From: CAYRLW01 sp964425215
Lineage (GTDB): Bacteria > Spirochaetota > Spirochaetia > Treponematales > Breznakiellaceae
Assembly: GCA_964425215.1 (NCBI GenBank)
Contig: CAYRLW010000007.1
Span: 1-64,000, forward strand
Reading direction: 5' to 3'
Length of the DNA: 64,000 nt
Shown: in pieces, positions 52,598 to 60,536 of the stretch
Numbering within the stretch: position 1 is the first letter of the stretch
Layout of the letters: each line of letters starts with the position of its first letter
The notes under the pieces: generated by a model
Seen by the model: only the letters and a program-made list of their open reading frames with translations
What the model was told of the DNA's origin: nothing
Database searches by the model: none
Program-made: the position numbers and the translations under genes

Positions 52598-53452
52598 ATG
52601 AGTGGCGGACTAATCCTTTCTATCTTAAATATACTTTTTTGGGCCCTATCGTTTTTATATTTTCGTTCCTACCTGGTCCGTAAAACCGGTCCCGAGCGGA
52701 TCCTCGCGGACTTTAGGGACGAGGTGGATAAATTGATCGCGGAAATAGACGCGGCTACCGATCGGGATTCGGTACTTATCGAAGATAGGATCAAATCACT
52801 CCGGACTCTTTTGGACGAGGCGGACCGACGTATCGCCTCCTATACCCGAGAGGTGGAACGGCGTTCCTCTGAAGAGCGGGCCTACGCCGAATTGGGCCGA
52901 TACCGGGGCCGCTCAACCACCGCTCCGGCTGTCCCGCCGGCTTCAACGAGGGGCCCCAATGCTGGATCGACCTCCAGTTACGATGCCCTTTCACCGCCCC
53001 TCTCCGTTTCCACCCCATCTTCTAGTCCCAATTCCCCTTCCAATTCTACACCCAATTCCGTGCCCAATGTCATCCTAAAAGAAACCTTTGAACCATCAAA
53101 TACCCCGCCTACATCGCCGGTTCCAAAAACGGAATCTACGGTAGCTTCGGCTTCTATTCCAGAGGGATCCCCAGAGAGTACGGTTTTACCGCCGCCTACC
53201 GGTAAGGGAAATGAAAATTCTGGTCCTTTGGAGGGGGGAAGAGCCGATTCGGGACCCCGATTTATCCGATCCTCCACCCCTGTGGAACCTAAGGGGCCCA
53301 GCTTCGCGGAACGGGTAGCCGAGCTTTCCCGGGCGGGCTTTTCCGCCGACCTGATCGCCAAACGGTTGGGGGCCACGGTGGCGGAGGTGGATTTAGCCAT
53401 AGCTTTAGCTGGAAGACTGGACGAACGGTATGCCGACGATACTGGGAATTGA
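52598..53452 (+). CDS. Membrane-anchored coiled-coil protein with C-terminal helix-turn-helix-like segment
   Basis: A 284-residue protein. One N-terminal membrane helix ('LILSILNILFWALSFLYF') is followed by a charged helix (about 30-95). A long Pro/Ser/Thr/Asn-rich linker (about 105-235) then leads to a final helical unit 'VAELSRAGFSADLIAKRLG', which reads like a helix-turn-helix. It may tether a DNA- or protein-binding head to the membrane. Function unknown. Its end overlaps the Hsp70 gene by 23 bases. Confidence 0.7.
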   Translation: MSGGLILSILNILFWALSFLYFRSYLVRKTGPERILADFRDEVDKLIAEIDAATDRDSVLIEDRIKSLRTLLDEADRRIASYTREVERRSSEERAYAELGRYRGRSTTAPAVPPASTRGPNAGSTSSYDALSPPLSVSTPSSSPNSPSNSTPNSVPNVILKETFEPSNTPPTSPVPKTESTVASASIPEGSPESTVLPPPTGKGNENSGPLEGGRADSGPRFIRSSTPVEPKGPSFAERVAELSRAGFSADLIAKRLGATVAEVDLAIALAGRLDERYADDTGN

Positions 53453-55127
53453 CCTGGGGACCACTAACTCTTCCTGCGCGGTCTACGACGGTCGGGACGT
53501 GGTAATAATCCCCAACGACCGGGGATGGCGAACCACCCCGTCGGTCATCGCGGCTCTTCCAGGTGGAGAAATACTGGTGGGCGAGTCGGCTCGAAATCAA
53601 GCGGTTTGCAATCCCGGGGGTACTATTAAAAACGCAAAACGTTTCATGGGAAGCCGGGAACCCCTTCCCCTGGGGAACCGGTCTCTCCTGCCCGAGGAGG
53701 CCCTAGCCTACGTCTTGCGGCAATTAAAAGAGGACGCGGAACGGTACTTGGCCACCGATGTCAGCGAAGCGGTCATTACGGTGCCCGCCTATTTTTCCGA
53801 AGCCCAACGGAGGGCCACCCGGTCGGCGGGTAAACTGGCGGGCTTCACGGTTCGCCACCTCCTTAACGAACCCACCGCTGCGGCCATCGCTTGGGCGTGG
53901 GCATACAATTCTAATTTTGAAAATTCTCGCACCGAAAGCCACACCGTGTTGGTCTACGATTTGGGGGGCGGAACCTTCGACGCCACCGTTTTAGCCATGC
54001 AGGGAAGCGATTGTCGGGTCCTTTCCACGGGGGGGGATAATCGGCTTGGGGGAACGGACTTTGACGAACTCCTTCTTAAAGAAGCCCTCGTGTTTTTTGA
54101 AGGGGAGTTGGGTAACGATACCATTAAGGACGATCCGGTACTTTTACAGCAACTGACGGACCTGGTGGAACGGGCGAAAATCGAGCTTTCCAGCCGGGAT
54201 ACCGCCACCCTTGTCCTTCCCTTCGCCGGCTTAAAGGGCAAAAACCATCCGAGCTGGACCATCAGCAGAACCTATTTTGAAGGATTGATCTCCCCGTACA
54301 TAGAAAAGACCCTGGAACTTACCCAAAAGGCCCTCGCAGACGGGGGGCTCACGGTAGAATCGGTAGATAGGCTCGTTCTTTCCGGCGGTTCCAGCCGCAT
54401 ACCCCTGGTCAGGCGGCGTCTGGGAGAAATCTTTGGCAGAGAACCCGAGGGGCGGGTAAACCCCGAGGAGATCGTAGCCTATGGCGCTTCCGTGTTCGCC
54501 GCCCTTTCTTCCGGCGCCATGGGTGAATTTACCGTACGGGACGCGGTGTCCCGCTCCTTTGGCCTGGAAATCGATGGGGACGTTTTTATACCCCTCATTC
54601 CAAAGAATACCCCCATCCCCGCGCAAAAATCCCGAATATTCACCACCGTGGCGGATGATCAGAGAACCGTAGAAATCCACGTTCTCCAGGGGGAATCGAA
54701 ACGGGCTTCGGAAAACCTTAGCCTGGGTCGATTTATCCTTTCGGGAATCCGATCGTGCAAACGGGGCGAGCCGAGAATAAACGTTGAGTTTTCAATCGAT
54801 GATGACGAAATTCTACAGGTACGGGCCAGGGATTTGGATTCCCAACTGGAACAACGGGTGACCATCGCGGTGGAATCGGAGGAAGGCGGTTCGGATCGTC
54901 GGCTCCGTTCCTTAATCGATCATCTTGCCTCCCTTTCGGGTGGGGCCCAGGGCGATAGGACCCTGGAGGGTGAACTGGAAGAAACCCTGGCGGAGGCGGA
55001 AAAACTTCTGCGAAGCCTGGGAGATGGAACCGATAGTTCCTTGGACCACCGGAACAGGGCAACGGAAATGGAACTAACCCTCCGTGCCCTGATAGCCGAA
55101 TTGGAGGCCCGTACGGGGAGTCTCTAG
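53430..55127 (+). CDS. Hsp70/DnaK-family chaperone, short atypical form
   Basis: A 565-residue Hsp70. The ATPase domain is complete: 'ILGIDLGTTNSSCAVYDG' at the N-terminus, 'LLNEPTAAAIAWAWAY', 'VYDLGGGTFDATVLAM', 'DNRLGGTDFDELL' and 'VLSGGSSRIPLVRRRL'. The linker is weak and the substrate and lid parts are shortened compared with DnaK (about 640 residues). There is no grpE nearby. It starts inside the preceding gene and is followed 2 bases later by a J-domain protein, so it probably forms a dedicated pair. It may be HscA-like, but no Fe-S genes are near. Confidence 0.87.
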   Translation: MPTILGIDLGTTNSSCAVYDGRDVVIIPNDRGWRTTPSVIAALPGGEILVGESARNQAVCNPGGTIKNAKRFMGSREPLPLGNRSLLPEEALAYVLRQLKEDAERYLATDVSEAVITVPAYFSEAQRRATRSAGKLAGFTVRHLLNEPTAAAIAWAWAYNSNFENSRTESHTVLVYDLGGGTFDATVLAMQGSDCRVLSTGGDNRLGGTDFDELLLKEALVFFEGELGNDTIKDDPVLLQQLTDLVERAKIELSSRDTATLVLPFAGLKGKNHPSWTISRTYFEGLISPYIEKTLELTQKALADGGLTVESVDRLVLSGGSSRIPLVRRRLGEIFGREPEGRVNPEEIVAYGASVFAALSSGAMGEFTVRDAVSRSFGLEIDGDVFIPLIPKNTPIPAQKSRIFTTVADDQRTVEIHVLQGESKRASENLSLGRFILSGIRSCKRGEPRINVEFSIDDDEILQVRARDLDSQLEQRVTIAVESEEGGSDRRLRSLIDHLASLSGGAQGDRTLEGELEETLAEAEKLLRSLGDGTDSSLDHRNRATEMELTLRALIAELEARTGSL

Positions 55128-55129
55128 CT

Positions 55130-55783
55130 GTGGATTTTCAAGAACCGTACCGCGTTTTAGGGGTGGAACCGACTTCAAATTTTGAGGAAATCAAATCGGC
55201 GTTCCGCTACCTTTCAAAAAAGTATCATCCCGATCGGTCTAACCGCCGGGATTCAAGCGATCGACTCGTGACGGTTATCCGGGCCTACAAGAGCCTTCAG
55301 ACGGTTTCCCGAAAGGACACGCTGGTTCATACGCCCGTTAGGCCTCTGGATCATGGGAAGCCAAAGATGGCCGAACCGCGGCTTCCAAGGGGCGGCGCCC
55401 CGGAAGAGGGGGACCTGTTTTCCCTGGGGCGGATAGCCCTGACGGCGCCGGATCCCCTGGCCCGTCGGCAGGCGGTGCGGAAACTAGGATTTTCGGGGAA
55501 AAAGGCCGCGTATATTTTCCTGCGCCGGGCCCTTTCTGACAGCGAAGAGATGGTGGTCAGCGCGGCGGTACGATCCATCGCCGATCTGAGCGTGTACCAG
55601 GCGGCGGGAGAGTTGGCGGCCCTCTGGGCCCGATCTTCGGACCGTCTCCGCTCTTCTATGTTGGACATCGCCCAGGCCACCGGGGAACCGGTTTTTAAAA
55701 ACACCCTGGAACTAGCAAGCCGGGAAGGGGAACCCTGGACTTCCCGGGCCCGGCGAATCCTGGGCTATTGTATCAATTCGTGA
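55130..55783 (+). CDS. J-domain protein with HEAT-like repeats
   Basis: A 217-residue protein. The J domain (about 1-65) has 'YRVLGVEPTSNFEEIKSAF' and the essential HPD in 'KKYHPDRSNRRD'. The C-terminal half (about 100-210) is helical with HEAT-like pairs ('DPLARRQAVRKLGFSG', 'DSEEMVVSAAVRSIADL'). It lacks the Gly/Phe and zinc regions of DnaJ. The HEAT part may choose clients for the adjacent Hsp70. GTG start, 2 bases after the Hsp70 stop. It ends convergent with cheW. Confidence 0.85.
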   Translation: MDFQEPYRVLGVEPTSNFEEIKSAFRYLSKKYHPDRSNRRDSSDRLVTVIRAYKSLQTVSRKDTLVHTPVRPLDHGKPKMAEPRLPRGGAPEEGDLFSLGRIALTAPDPLARRQAVRKLGFSGKKAAYIFLRRALSDSEEMVVSAAVRSIADLSVYQAAGELAALWARSSDRLRSSMLDIAQATGEPVFKNTLELASREGEPWTSRARRILGYCINS

Positions 55784-55808
55784 CGGCAGGGCTTGGTCCA
55801 CCGTTTTT

Positions 55809-56306
55809 TTACGGATGGACTTCGGCTAATTCAGCGGAATTTTCTAGGGTGTTTAAATAACTCACCTCGTCGGTGCTGAAAATTTTATCCATATCCAGGA
55901 TGATAATAAATTTTCCCTCCCGTTTTCCCATACCCTGAATAAAATCGGTGGCCAATTTTGTTCCAAAGCGGGGAGGCGCTTCGATTTGATCCTTTTCCAG
56001 CTCTATCACCTCTTGAACCGAATCGGCCAAAGCCCCTAAGACCACGGGCCCCTCGGGGCTCTGAACTTCCATGACGATAATACTCGAGTCCCGGGTGGTT
56101 TCCCCCTGGCCCATACCGAACTTGGTCCGCAGGTCGATCACCGGAACCCCGGTTCCCCGAAGGTTGATAATACCCCGCATATAATCGGCGGTCCGGGGAA
56201 TTTTGGTAACCCGGGTGTACTCCAGCACCTCCCGGACCCTCAAAACGCTAACCGCGTACTGTTCTCCCTCCAGGGTAAAGGTAAGATACTGATTGGTTTC
56301 GCCCAT
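55809..56306 (-). CDS. cheW: Chemotaxis coupling protein CheW
   Basis: A 165-residue protein that links receptors to CheA. It has 'YLTFTLEGEQYAVSVLRVREVLEY', split by family positions, then 'RGIINLRGTGVPVIDLRTKFG', 'VLGALADSVQEVIEL' and 'GMGKREGKFIIILDMDKIF'. GGAG precedes the ATG. It has its own promoter and is not part of the rightward motility operon. Confidence 0.94.
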   Translation of the reverse strand: MGETNQYLTFTLEGEQYAVSVLRVREVLEYTRVTKIPRTADYMRGIINLRGTGVPVIDLRTKFGMGQGETTRDSSIIVMEVQSPEGPVVLGALADSVQEVIELEKDQIEAPPRFGTKLATDFIQGMGKREGKFIIILDMDKIFSTDEVSYLNTLENSAELAEVHP

Positions 56307-56323
56307 AGGAGCCTCCCAGAACT

Positions 56324-56352
56324 ATTGTAGTTTATTCGGACTCCTCCGTCAA
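56324..56352 (-). promoter_or_regulatory. cheW promoter (sigma70-type)
   Basis: Minus strand TTGACG (56352-56347), 17 bases, TACAAT (56329-56324): 5 of 6 matches in each box. The predicted start is about 10 bases upstream of the cheW ATG's ribosome site. Confidence 0.65.
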
Positions 56353-56458
56353 AGGGAGCGGGGCAAGCCTTTTAAGCCGGCCCCACTTTCCCGGGAAAAC
56401 ATGGCAGTTTTTCTGACCGTCCGTTTGTAACGTAAGGATAAAATAGTCCGACAAACTC

Positions 56459-57472
56459 CTAGAGCTGGAACCGAACGCCCAGGGTCCCGCCGTAGCTCCC
56501 GTCGGAGATATTATAAAGCCCCGTCAAATCCATGCGAATCACGAACATGTTAAGCGAAAGCCCCCCAAAGGCCCGGAATCCCCAGGCGTTCACGTCGTAG
56601 TACGAAGAAATCCCCGAAGCGGTGATATCCATAGGAGCTAATCCTAGGCTCTTCAGATAGGAGTTGATCGAATCTATCTGGGTCTGATTGATCGCTGTTC
56701 CGTTATAGAGTACCGTGCTTTTTACCGAGTACCCCACGTGGGACATGCCGTAGGCGGCTCCCAACCCCAGGTAGGGGGTAAAAATTAGGAAACTCTTGGA
56801 AACCTGGGCTTTAAAATCTAAAGTCGTGGTTTTCCAATCGATGCCGATGGTCGGAGCCTGCGCGGTAATAGTGTCGCTTCCAAAGTTGAAGGTTTGATTG
56901 CTCCCCACGGATTTGCTCACCCCGCCGCTCATATAGTTTACGCCCACCCCCAGGGAAACCTTGGGCAGGACCAGGTTGCCCTTGACCAGGGCGTAACGGA
57001 TATCGGCCCCCGCCAGCAGGTAGTCCACGTTCAGGCCCCCCGCGGCGCTGGAAAGGGCTTCTCCGGCGGCCTGGGGAATAAAGCCCGCCTTAACACCGAT
57101 GTCGAAGGGAAGGATAAAGCCGCCGATCCGGCCTTCCGCCGCCAGGGCCGGCAGGGGCAGGGTATTTCCAAGGCTCGAGGTATCGTAGCCCAGGGTCTTA
57201 AGCAGGGAGGTTACGTCGGAGGAATTGATGCTGGTGGCTCCTCCAACGATGCCGAACCCAAAGTGGGGTGGCAGGGAAATGAATTGGCCGATATACGCGT
57301 CGGACCAGTTGAGCCCCACGGTGGAATTAAAGGGCAGGGCCTTTGCCAGGGCGTTGGACATGGCGGCGGCTCCCTTTTGAAGGTCCGCTACGGTCGGTGT
57401 AGCGAAGGCCGTTGACAGGGAAAGGGCGGTTCCAAGCAGGGTCGCCGCAAAAATAGTTCGACTGGATTTCAT
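56459..57472 (-). CDS. Predicted outer-membrane beta-barrel protein
   Basis: A 337-residue protein. The signal peptide is 'MKSSRTIFAATLLGTALSLS', ending TAFA. The remainder alternates polar and hydrophobic residues in strand-sized blocks rich in Gly, Tyr and Phe ('YFSIG'-like patterns such as 'LNVDYLLAGADIRYALVKG', 'AKVSKSFLIFTPYLGLGAAY'-type), and it ends 'GTLGVRFQL', a usual barrel terminus. ATG 57472 was chosen over an in-frame ATG at 57520 because GAGGAGG and a proper signal peptide follow from it. Probably a surface porin-like protein; family not identified. Confidence 0.78.
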   Translation of the reverse strand: MKSSRTIFAATLLGTALSLSTAFATPTVADLQKGAAAMSNALAKALPFNSTVGLNWSDAYIGQFISLPPHFGFGIVGGATSINSSDVTSLLKTLGYDTSSLGNTLPLPALAAEGRIGGFILPFDIGVKAGFIPQAAGEALSSAAGGLNVDYLLAGADIRYALVKGNLVLPKVSLGVGVNYMSGGVSKSVGSNQTFNFGSDTITAQAPTIGIDWKTTTLDFKAQVSKSFLIFTPYLGLGAAYGMSHVGYSVKSTVLYNGTAINQTQIDSINSYLKSLGLAPMDITASGISSYYDVNAWGFRAFGGLSLNMFVIRMDLTGLYNISDGSYGGTLGVRFQL

Positions 57473-57508
57473 AGAGTAGCCTCCTCGTAGGATTATGGTC
57501 ACATATCC

Positions 57509-57536
57509 AATATATCTCATTTCTCACATTTAACAA
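57509..57536 (-). promoter_or_regulatory. Promoter of the barrel-protein gene
   Basis: Minus strand TTGTTA (57536-57531), 16 bases, TATATT (57514-57509). The predicted mRNA has a short leader containing GAGGAGG before ATG 57472. Confidence 0.55.
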
Positions 57537-57595
57537 GAATCGGGGAACCGAAATAGCACAAATAATCCCAGATTTGTCTTTCATCGGCCTACCTA

Positions 57596-57624
57596 TTGAC
57601 ATTTTTTTTTAATCCCTTTATAAA
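57596..57624 (+). promoter_or_regulatory. tRNA-Phe promoter (sigma70-type)
   Basis: Perfect TTGACA (57596-57601), a 17-base T-rich spacer, and TATAAA (57619-57624; 5 of 6). The tRNA begins 13 bases after the -10 box. Confidence 0.85.
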
Positions 57625-57636
57625 ACTACCCATGAC

Positions 57637-57709
57637 GCCGCTGTAGCTCAGTTGGTAGAGCAAAGGACTGAAAATCCTTGTGTCAAGGGTTCGATTCCCT
57701 TTGGCGGCA
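57637..57709 (+). tRNA. tRNA-Phe (anticodon GAA)
   Basis: 73 bases fold into a full cloverleaf. The acceptor GCCGCTG pairs with TGGCGGC (with two G-U pairs), the D arm is GCTC/GAGC, the anticodon stem is AAGGA/TCCTT around CTGAAAA, and the T arm is AAGGG/CCCTT with TTCGATT. The anticodon GAA is at 57670-57672. The CCA end is not encoded. Confidence 0.97.
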
Positions 57710-57714
57710 GGTTG

Positions 57715-57750
57715 GTTCAAAGGGTTAAAAGCCCTTTGAACTTTTTTTTT
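57715..57750 (+). terminator. Rho-independent terminator of tRNA-Phe
   Basis: A 10-bp stem, GTTCAAAGGG (57715-57724) and CCCTTTGAAC (57732-57741), a 7-base loop and nine Ts (57742-57750). It begins 6 bases after the tRNA. Confidence 0.93.
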
Positions 57751-57853
57751 AAAATGCGGTCAATCTCAATACAAGGCTTCTTCTGAAAGGGCTTCAGAAA
57801 TTACGTTTTTATCGGAACAAATCACAAAATTGAAGTCTTTGGATTTAACTCAA

Positions 57854-57894
57854 TGAGGTTCTTTCAAAAGTCTGTTGCTTTTGAAAGAACCTCA
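57854..57894. repeat. Dispersed palindromic repeat, copy 2
   Basis: A 17-bp inverted repeat, TGAGGTTCTTTCAAAAG (57854-57870) and its complement (57878-57894), with a 7-base loop. It matches copy 1 at 30048-30088 through GAGGTTC-N-TTCAAAAGTCTGT. The single variable stem base is changed together with its partner on the other arm, so pairing is kept. Confidence 0.85.
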
Positions 57895-57963
57895 ATAGAC
57901 TTTTAAAAAAACCTCAGATTTGTATCTTTTAAATCCCCTTTGAATAGATTAAAGTTTTAAGTA

Positions 57964-59439
57964 ATGTTGGATTTTATTTTTCCCTATTTTTCAAATTGGC
58001 TTGAGGGTGAACGGGGAAACCGGACTTCAGGGGAGAATTTTTCTGCCCTTGGACTAGGACTTTCCCTGGCCTTCGGTTTTTTAGTGTCCCTGTACCTGGT
58101 AGGCCTGATTTTGGCCGTCCAAAAAGAGCGTACCGTAAAAAAGAAAGCCTGGGCCAGGCTTATTCCAGGGGCTTCCTGGCTTGCGTCCCTAGCCCTTTGG
58201 ATCGCCCTCGCGTCCCCCTTGATCAGCCTTTTAAACGCCGATGGAAATCCGTTGTTTTCGCGCTTAGGATTTTTCAGCGCCATCGCCCTTTTGATTTTTT
58301 CAGCCATGACGTTTTTGCTTCAGGTTTCTAATCCCTGGGGTAAAATAAGCGCCGTATTCCTGCTAGTTCTTGGGGGGCTCATCGCCCTGTTCCCCCTGTT
58401 GAAGGGGGTAGTGGCCCTTCCAGTTACGATTTCGATGGATTTTTTTATCTTAAGTCTTTCGGTTCTCCTATGGGTTTTCCTTTTTATCATTTTTCTGTAC
58501 CTGCTCCTTAAAAAGCGGTACCCCACCAGGGTAGTACCACCTCTTTTACTGAGCTTACTTTTTATCCCGGTTCCTCTTTTTTCTTTAATCCCTCTCCGGT
58601 CCGGTGTTTTAGCCCTAGCGGTGACGCTCTGGGTGTGGAGTAGCGGGCTATTTCAGTCCCCCGGGTCCGAAAAACAGGAAGAGGAGGTTCTGCTCTCCGA
58701 TTACGTGGATCGGGTTTCTCTGGTTCTGACCCGTTTCATTCCGAGGGAATTTTTAGCCATCCTCAACAAACCCAATGTGATGGATCTTCAATTGGGGGAC
58801 CACGTAAAGCAGGATATGACGATCTTCTTTTCCGATATCCGGCAATTTACCAACCTTTCGGAAATTTTAACCCCCGAAGAGAACTTTAAGTTCATCAACT
58901 CGTACCTTTCCCGTATCGTTCCGGTTATTTCGGANNNNNNNNNNNNNNNNNNNNNNNNNNNNNNNNNNNNNNNNNNNNNNNNNNNNNNNNNNNNNNNNNN
59001 NNNNNNNNNNNNNNNNNNNNNNNNNNNNNNNNNNGTGGAAGACCGGATGCAGAACACGGTGATCTCCGACGCGGTTAACCTGGCCAGCCGTCTTGAGGGG
59101 ATTACCAAGGTTTTTAATATTTCCCTGGCCATAAGTGAAGAAACCTTTAAAAGTCTTAATAATCCAGGGGCGTATCTGTACCGGTTCATAGGAAAAGTTC
59201 GGGTCAAGGGAAAAATAGATCCCGTTTCGGTGTTTGAAATTTTTGATGGGATGGATCCGAACCTGCAGGAACGAAAAATGAGGGCCAATATACATTTTGA
59301 GCAGGGAATGCTTAGTTATTACCAAAAGGATTTCCCCCAGGCCATGTATAATTTTCGCAAGGTGTTAGAAATATTACCCGAAGACGGGGCCTCGGCTTTT
59401 TATTTGGATAATTGCCTAGCCAAGGTGAAAACCCCATAG
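57964..59439 (+). CDS. Membrane-bound class III adenylate/guanylate cyclase, interrupted by assembly gap
   Basis: The N-terminal ~230 residues contain about seven hydrophobic helices. The cyclase domain begins with metal-binding 'DMTIFFSDIRQFTNLSEI'. After 100 Ns it resumes 'TVISDAVNLASRLEG', which carries the catalytic Asn and Arg. A short TPR-like helix pair ends the protein ('HFEQGMLSYYQKDFPQAMYNFRKVL'). Related cyclases have about 60-75 residues where the Ns allow 33, so the real protein is probably longer than 491 residues. The missing part includes the second metal-binding aspartate. ATG start; substrate (ATP or GTP) cannot be decided. Confidence 0.82.
   Translation: MLDFIFPYFSNWLEGERGNRTSGENFSALGLGLSLAFGFLVSLYLVGLILAVQKERTVKKKAWARLIPGASWLASLALWIALASPLISLLNADGNPLFSRLGFFSAIALLIFSAMTFLLQVSNPWGKISAVFLLVLGGLIALFPLLKGVVALPVTISMDFFILSLSVLLWVFLFIIFLYLLLKKRYPTRVVPPLLLSLLFIPVPLFSLIPLRSGVLALAVTLWVWSSGLFQSPGSEKQEEEVLLSDYVDRVSLVLTRFIPREFLAILNKPNVMDLQLGDHVKQDMTIFFSDIRQFTNLSEILTPEENFKFINSYLSRIVPVISXXXXXXXXXXXXXXXXXXXXXXXXXXXXXXXXXXVEDRMQNTVISDAVNLASRLEGITKVFNISLAISEETFKSLNNPGAYLYRFIGKVRVKGKIDPVSVFEIFDGMDPNLQERKMRANIHFEQGMLSYYQKDFPQAMYNFRKVLEILPEDGASAFYLDNCLAKVKTP
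58935..59034. other. Assembly gap (100 Ns)
   Basis: Exactly 100 undetermined bases, the usual placeholder for a scaffold gap of unknown size. It lies inside the cyclase domain, so the reading frame across it is not evidence of true length. Confidence 0.97.
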
Positions 59440-59573
59440 CACGTCGGATTTTGGCGAAGGTTCCCTCCATTTGTCTGATCCTCCGGTGGTAGTTTTAATA
59501 TTTTATGGTAAAATGTCGAAAATGAACCAGGAGCGTCGCCCTTGAGCGGAAAACTCCTAGGAGAAGCGTATCC

Positions 59574-60485
59574 TTGAAGGTATTTGTACTATGCGATACC
59601 CACGATATCCATCATGCTCGTCTGATATTGCGCGCGTTACGGGACCTGCAAATTCCCGCTCGGGCTTTTACGGTCGGTAAGCGCTGGCGAACGGAAAAAC
59701 GGCGCCTGGATGAACTCCTTTCTCCAGCCACCCATATCGTGGTTCCCTATTCGGAGCACAACGTTACCAGCGCGTGGCTTTCCTTTGTGGCGGGGTATTC
59801 CATCGGCACGGGCCGGCTCTTAATTCTGTACCGCCCCTCCCGGTATCCCCATCAGGTTCCCTATCTGGCGCCCTTTTTTTTGGTCCTTTCGATAGAGGAC
59901 CTCTGCTCGTTTATAGAGGCGGAACATCGGGAATGGGTATCCCTAACAGAGCGGCGGGAAGCCCGGAGGTCCCTGTTAGAGTTGGGGATTTCTTTCAGGG
60001 GCGACGCCTTTGCGGAAGCCGTGGTCGAGGGAAATATCCAGGCGGCGGAACTCTTTTTAAAAGCGGGGCTTCCCGCGGACACCCGGGATAAAAAGGGGGT
60101 AACCCTTTTAGGGTTGGCGGCCCGGACGGGCAATCTGGCCATGGTGGAACTGCTCTTGAACGCAGGGGCCCGCATGGACACCCAAAGCGAGGATCGGGGT
60201 AACAGCCCTCTGATGGACGCGGTGGCGGGGGGGCACGAACGGATAGCCCGTCGGCTGGTGGAAGCGGGGGCCAACGTAAACCTGCAAAGCAAGGATGGTC
60301 AAACCGCCCTGGTTCTGGCGGTGGGCCGAAACGACGTTCCCCTGGTTGATCTTTTGTTAAAAGCCCACGCGGATCCGGATATTAACGACAAATTGGGCTT
60401 CAGCGGCCGCAAGTACGCCAAGCTCTTTCACAACCCGGAAATACAGGCTCTTTTTTCTGCCTATCCTTCCCCCCAGAATCCTTAA
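59574..60485 (+). CDS. TIR-like domain fused to ankyrin repeats
   Basis: A 303-residue protein. Residues 1-115 form an alternating alpha/beta unit resembling a TIR fold: 'KVFVLCD' strand, then 'LDELLSPATHIVVPYSEHN', 'TSAWLSFVAGYSIGTGRLL' and 'ILYRP'. The Glu that follows the S-x-W segment in catalytic TIR NADases is not evident. Residues 145-300 are about four ankyrin repeats ('GVTLLGLAARTGNLAMVELLL', split at the loop, 'GNSPLMDAVAGGHERIARRL', 'DGQTALVLAVGRNDVPLVDLL'). TTG start behind AGGAG, which sits in a 10-bp palindrome. A signalling or scaffold role is inferred; function unknown. Confidence 0.7.
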   Translation: MKVFVLCDTHDIHHARLILRALRDLQIPARAFTVGKRWRTEKRRLDELLSPATHIVVPYSEHNVTSAWLSFVAGYSIGTGRLLILYRPSRYPHQVPYLAPFFLVLSIEDLCSFIEAEHREWVSLTERREARRSLLELGISFRGDAFAEAVVEGNIQAAELFLKAGLPADTRDKKGVTLLGLAARTGNLAMVELLLNAGARMDTQSEDRGNSPLMDAVAGGHERIARRLVEAGANVNLQSKDGQTALVLAVGRNDVPLVDLLLKAHADPDINDKLGFSGRKYAKLFHNPEIQALFSAYPSPQNP

Positions 60486-60536
60486 ATCCCGTAGGATTTC
60501 TTGCGAAAATCCCTTAGATCGTGTAGCCTAAGGGCT

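Larger units (their letters stand above)
57473..57963. other. Protein-free region with two promoters, tRNA-Phe, terminator and a palindromic repeat
   Basis: About 490 bases without a protein gene, more AT-rich than the rest. It holds the leftward barrel-protein promoter, the rightward tRNA promoter, tRNA-Phe, its terminator and palindromic repeat copy 2. Between 57751 and 57853 only a small TCTGAA/TTCAGA inverted repeat (near 57782) was seen. The last ~65 bases before the cyclase are A/T-rich and may hold its promoter, which could not be fixed. Confidence 0.7.

Noticed and set aside
56387..56398. Palindrome TTTCCCGGGAAA as terminator of the barrel-protein gene
   Set aside because: A 12-bp perfect palindrome has almost no loop and no T-run follows on the minus strand.
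57583..57588. Sigma-28 (FliA) promoter upstream of the barrel-protein gene (minus-strand GCCGAT)
   Set aside because: The -10-like core lacks the full GCCGATAA and the only TAAA is about 18 bases away instead of 15; a better sigma70-type promoter lies nearer the gene.
59522..59545. Seven-codon leader ORF before the TIR-ankyrin gene
   Set aside because: Too short to support; no repeated regulatory codons and no attenuator hairpin.
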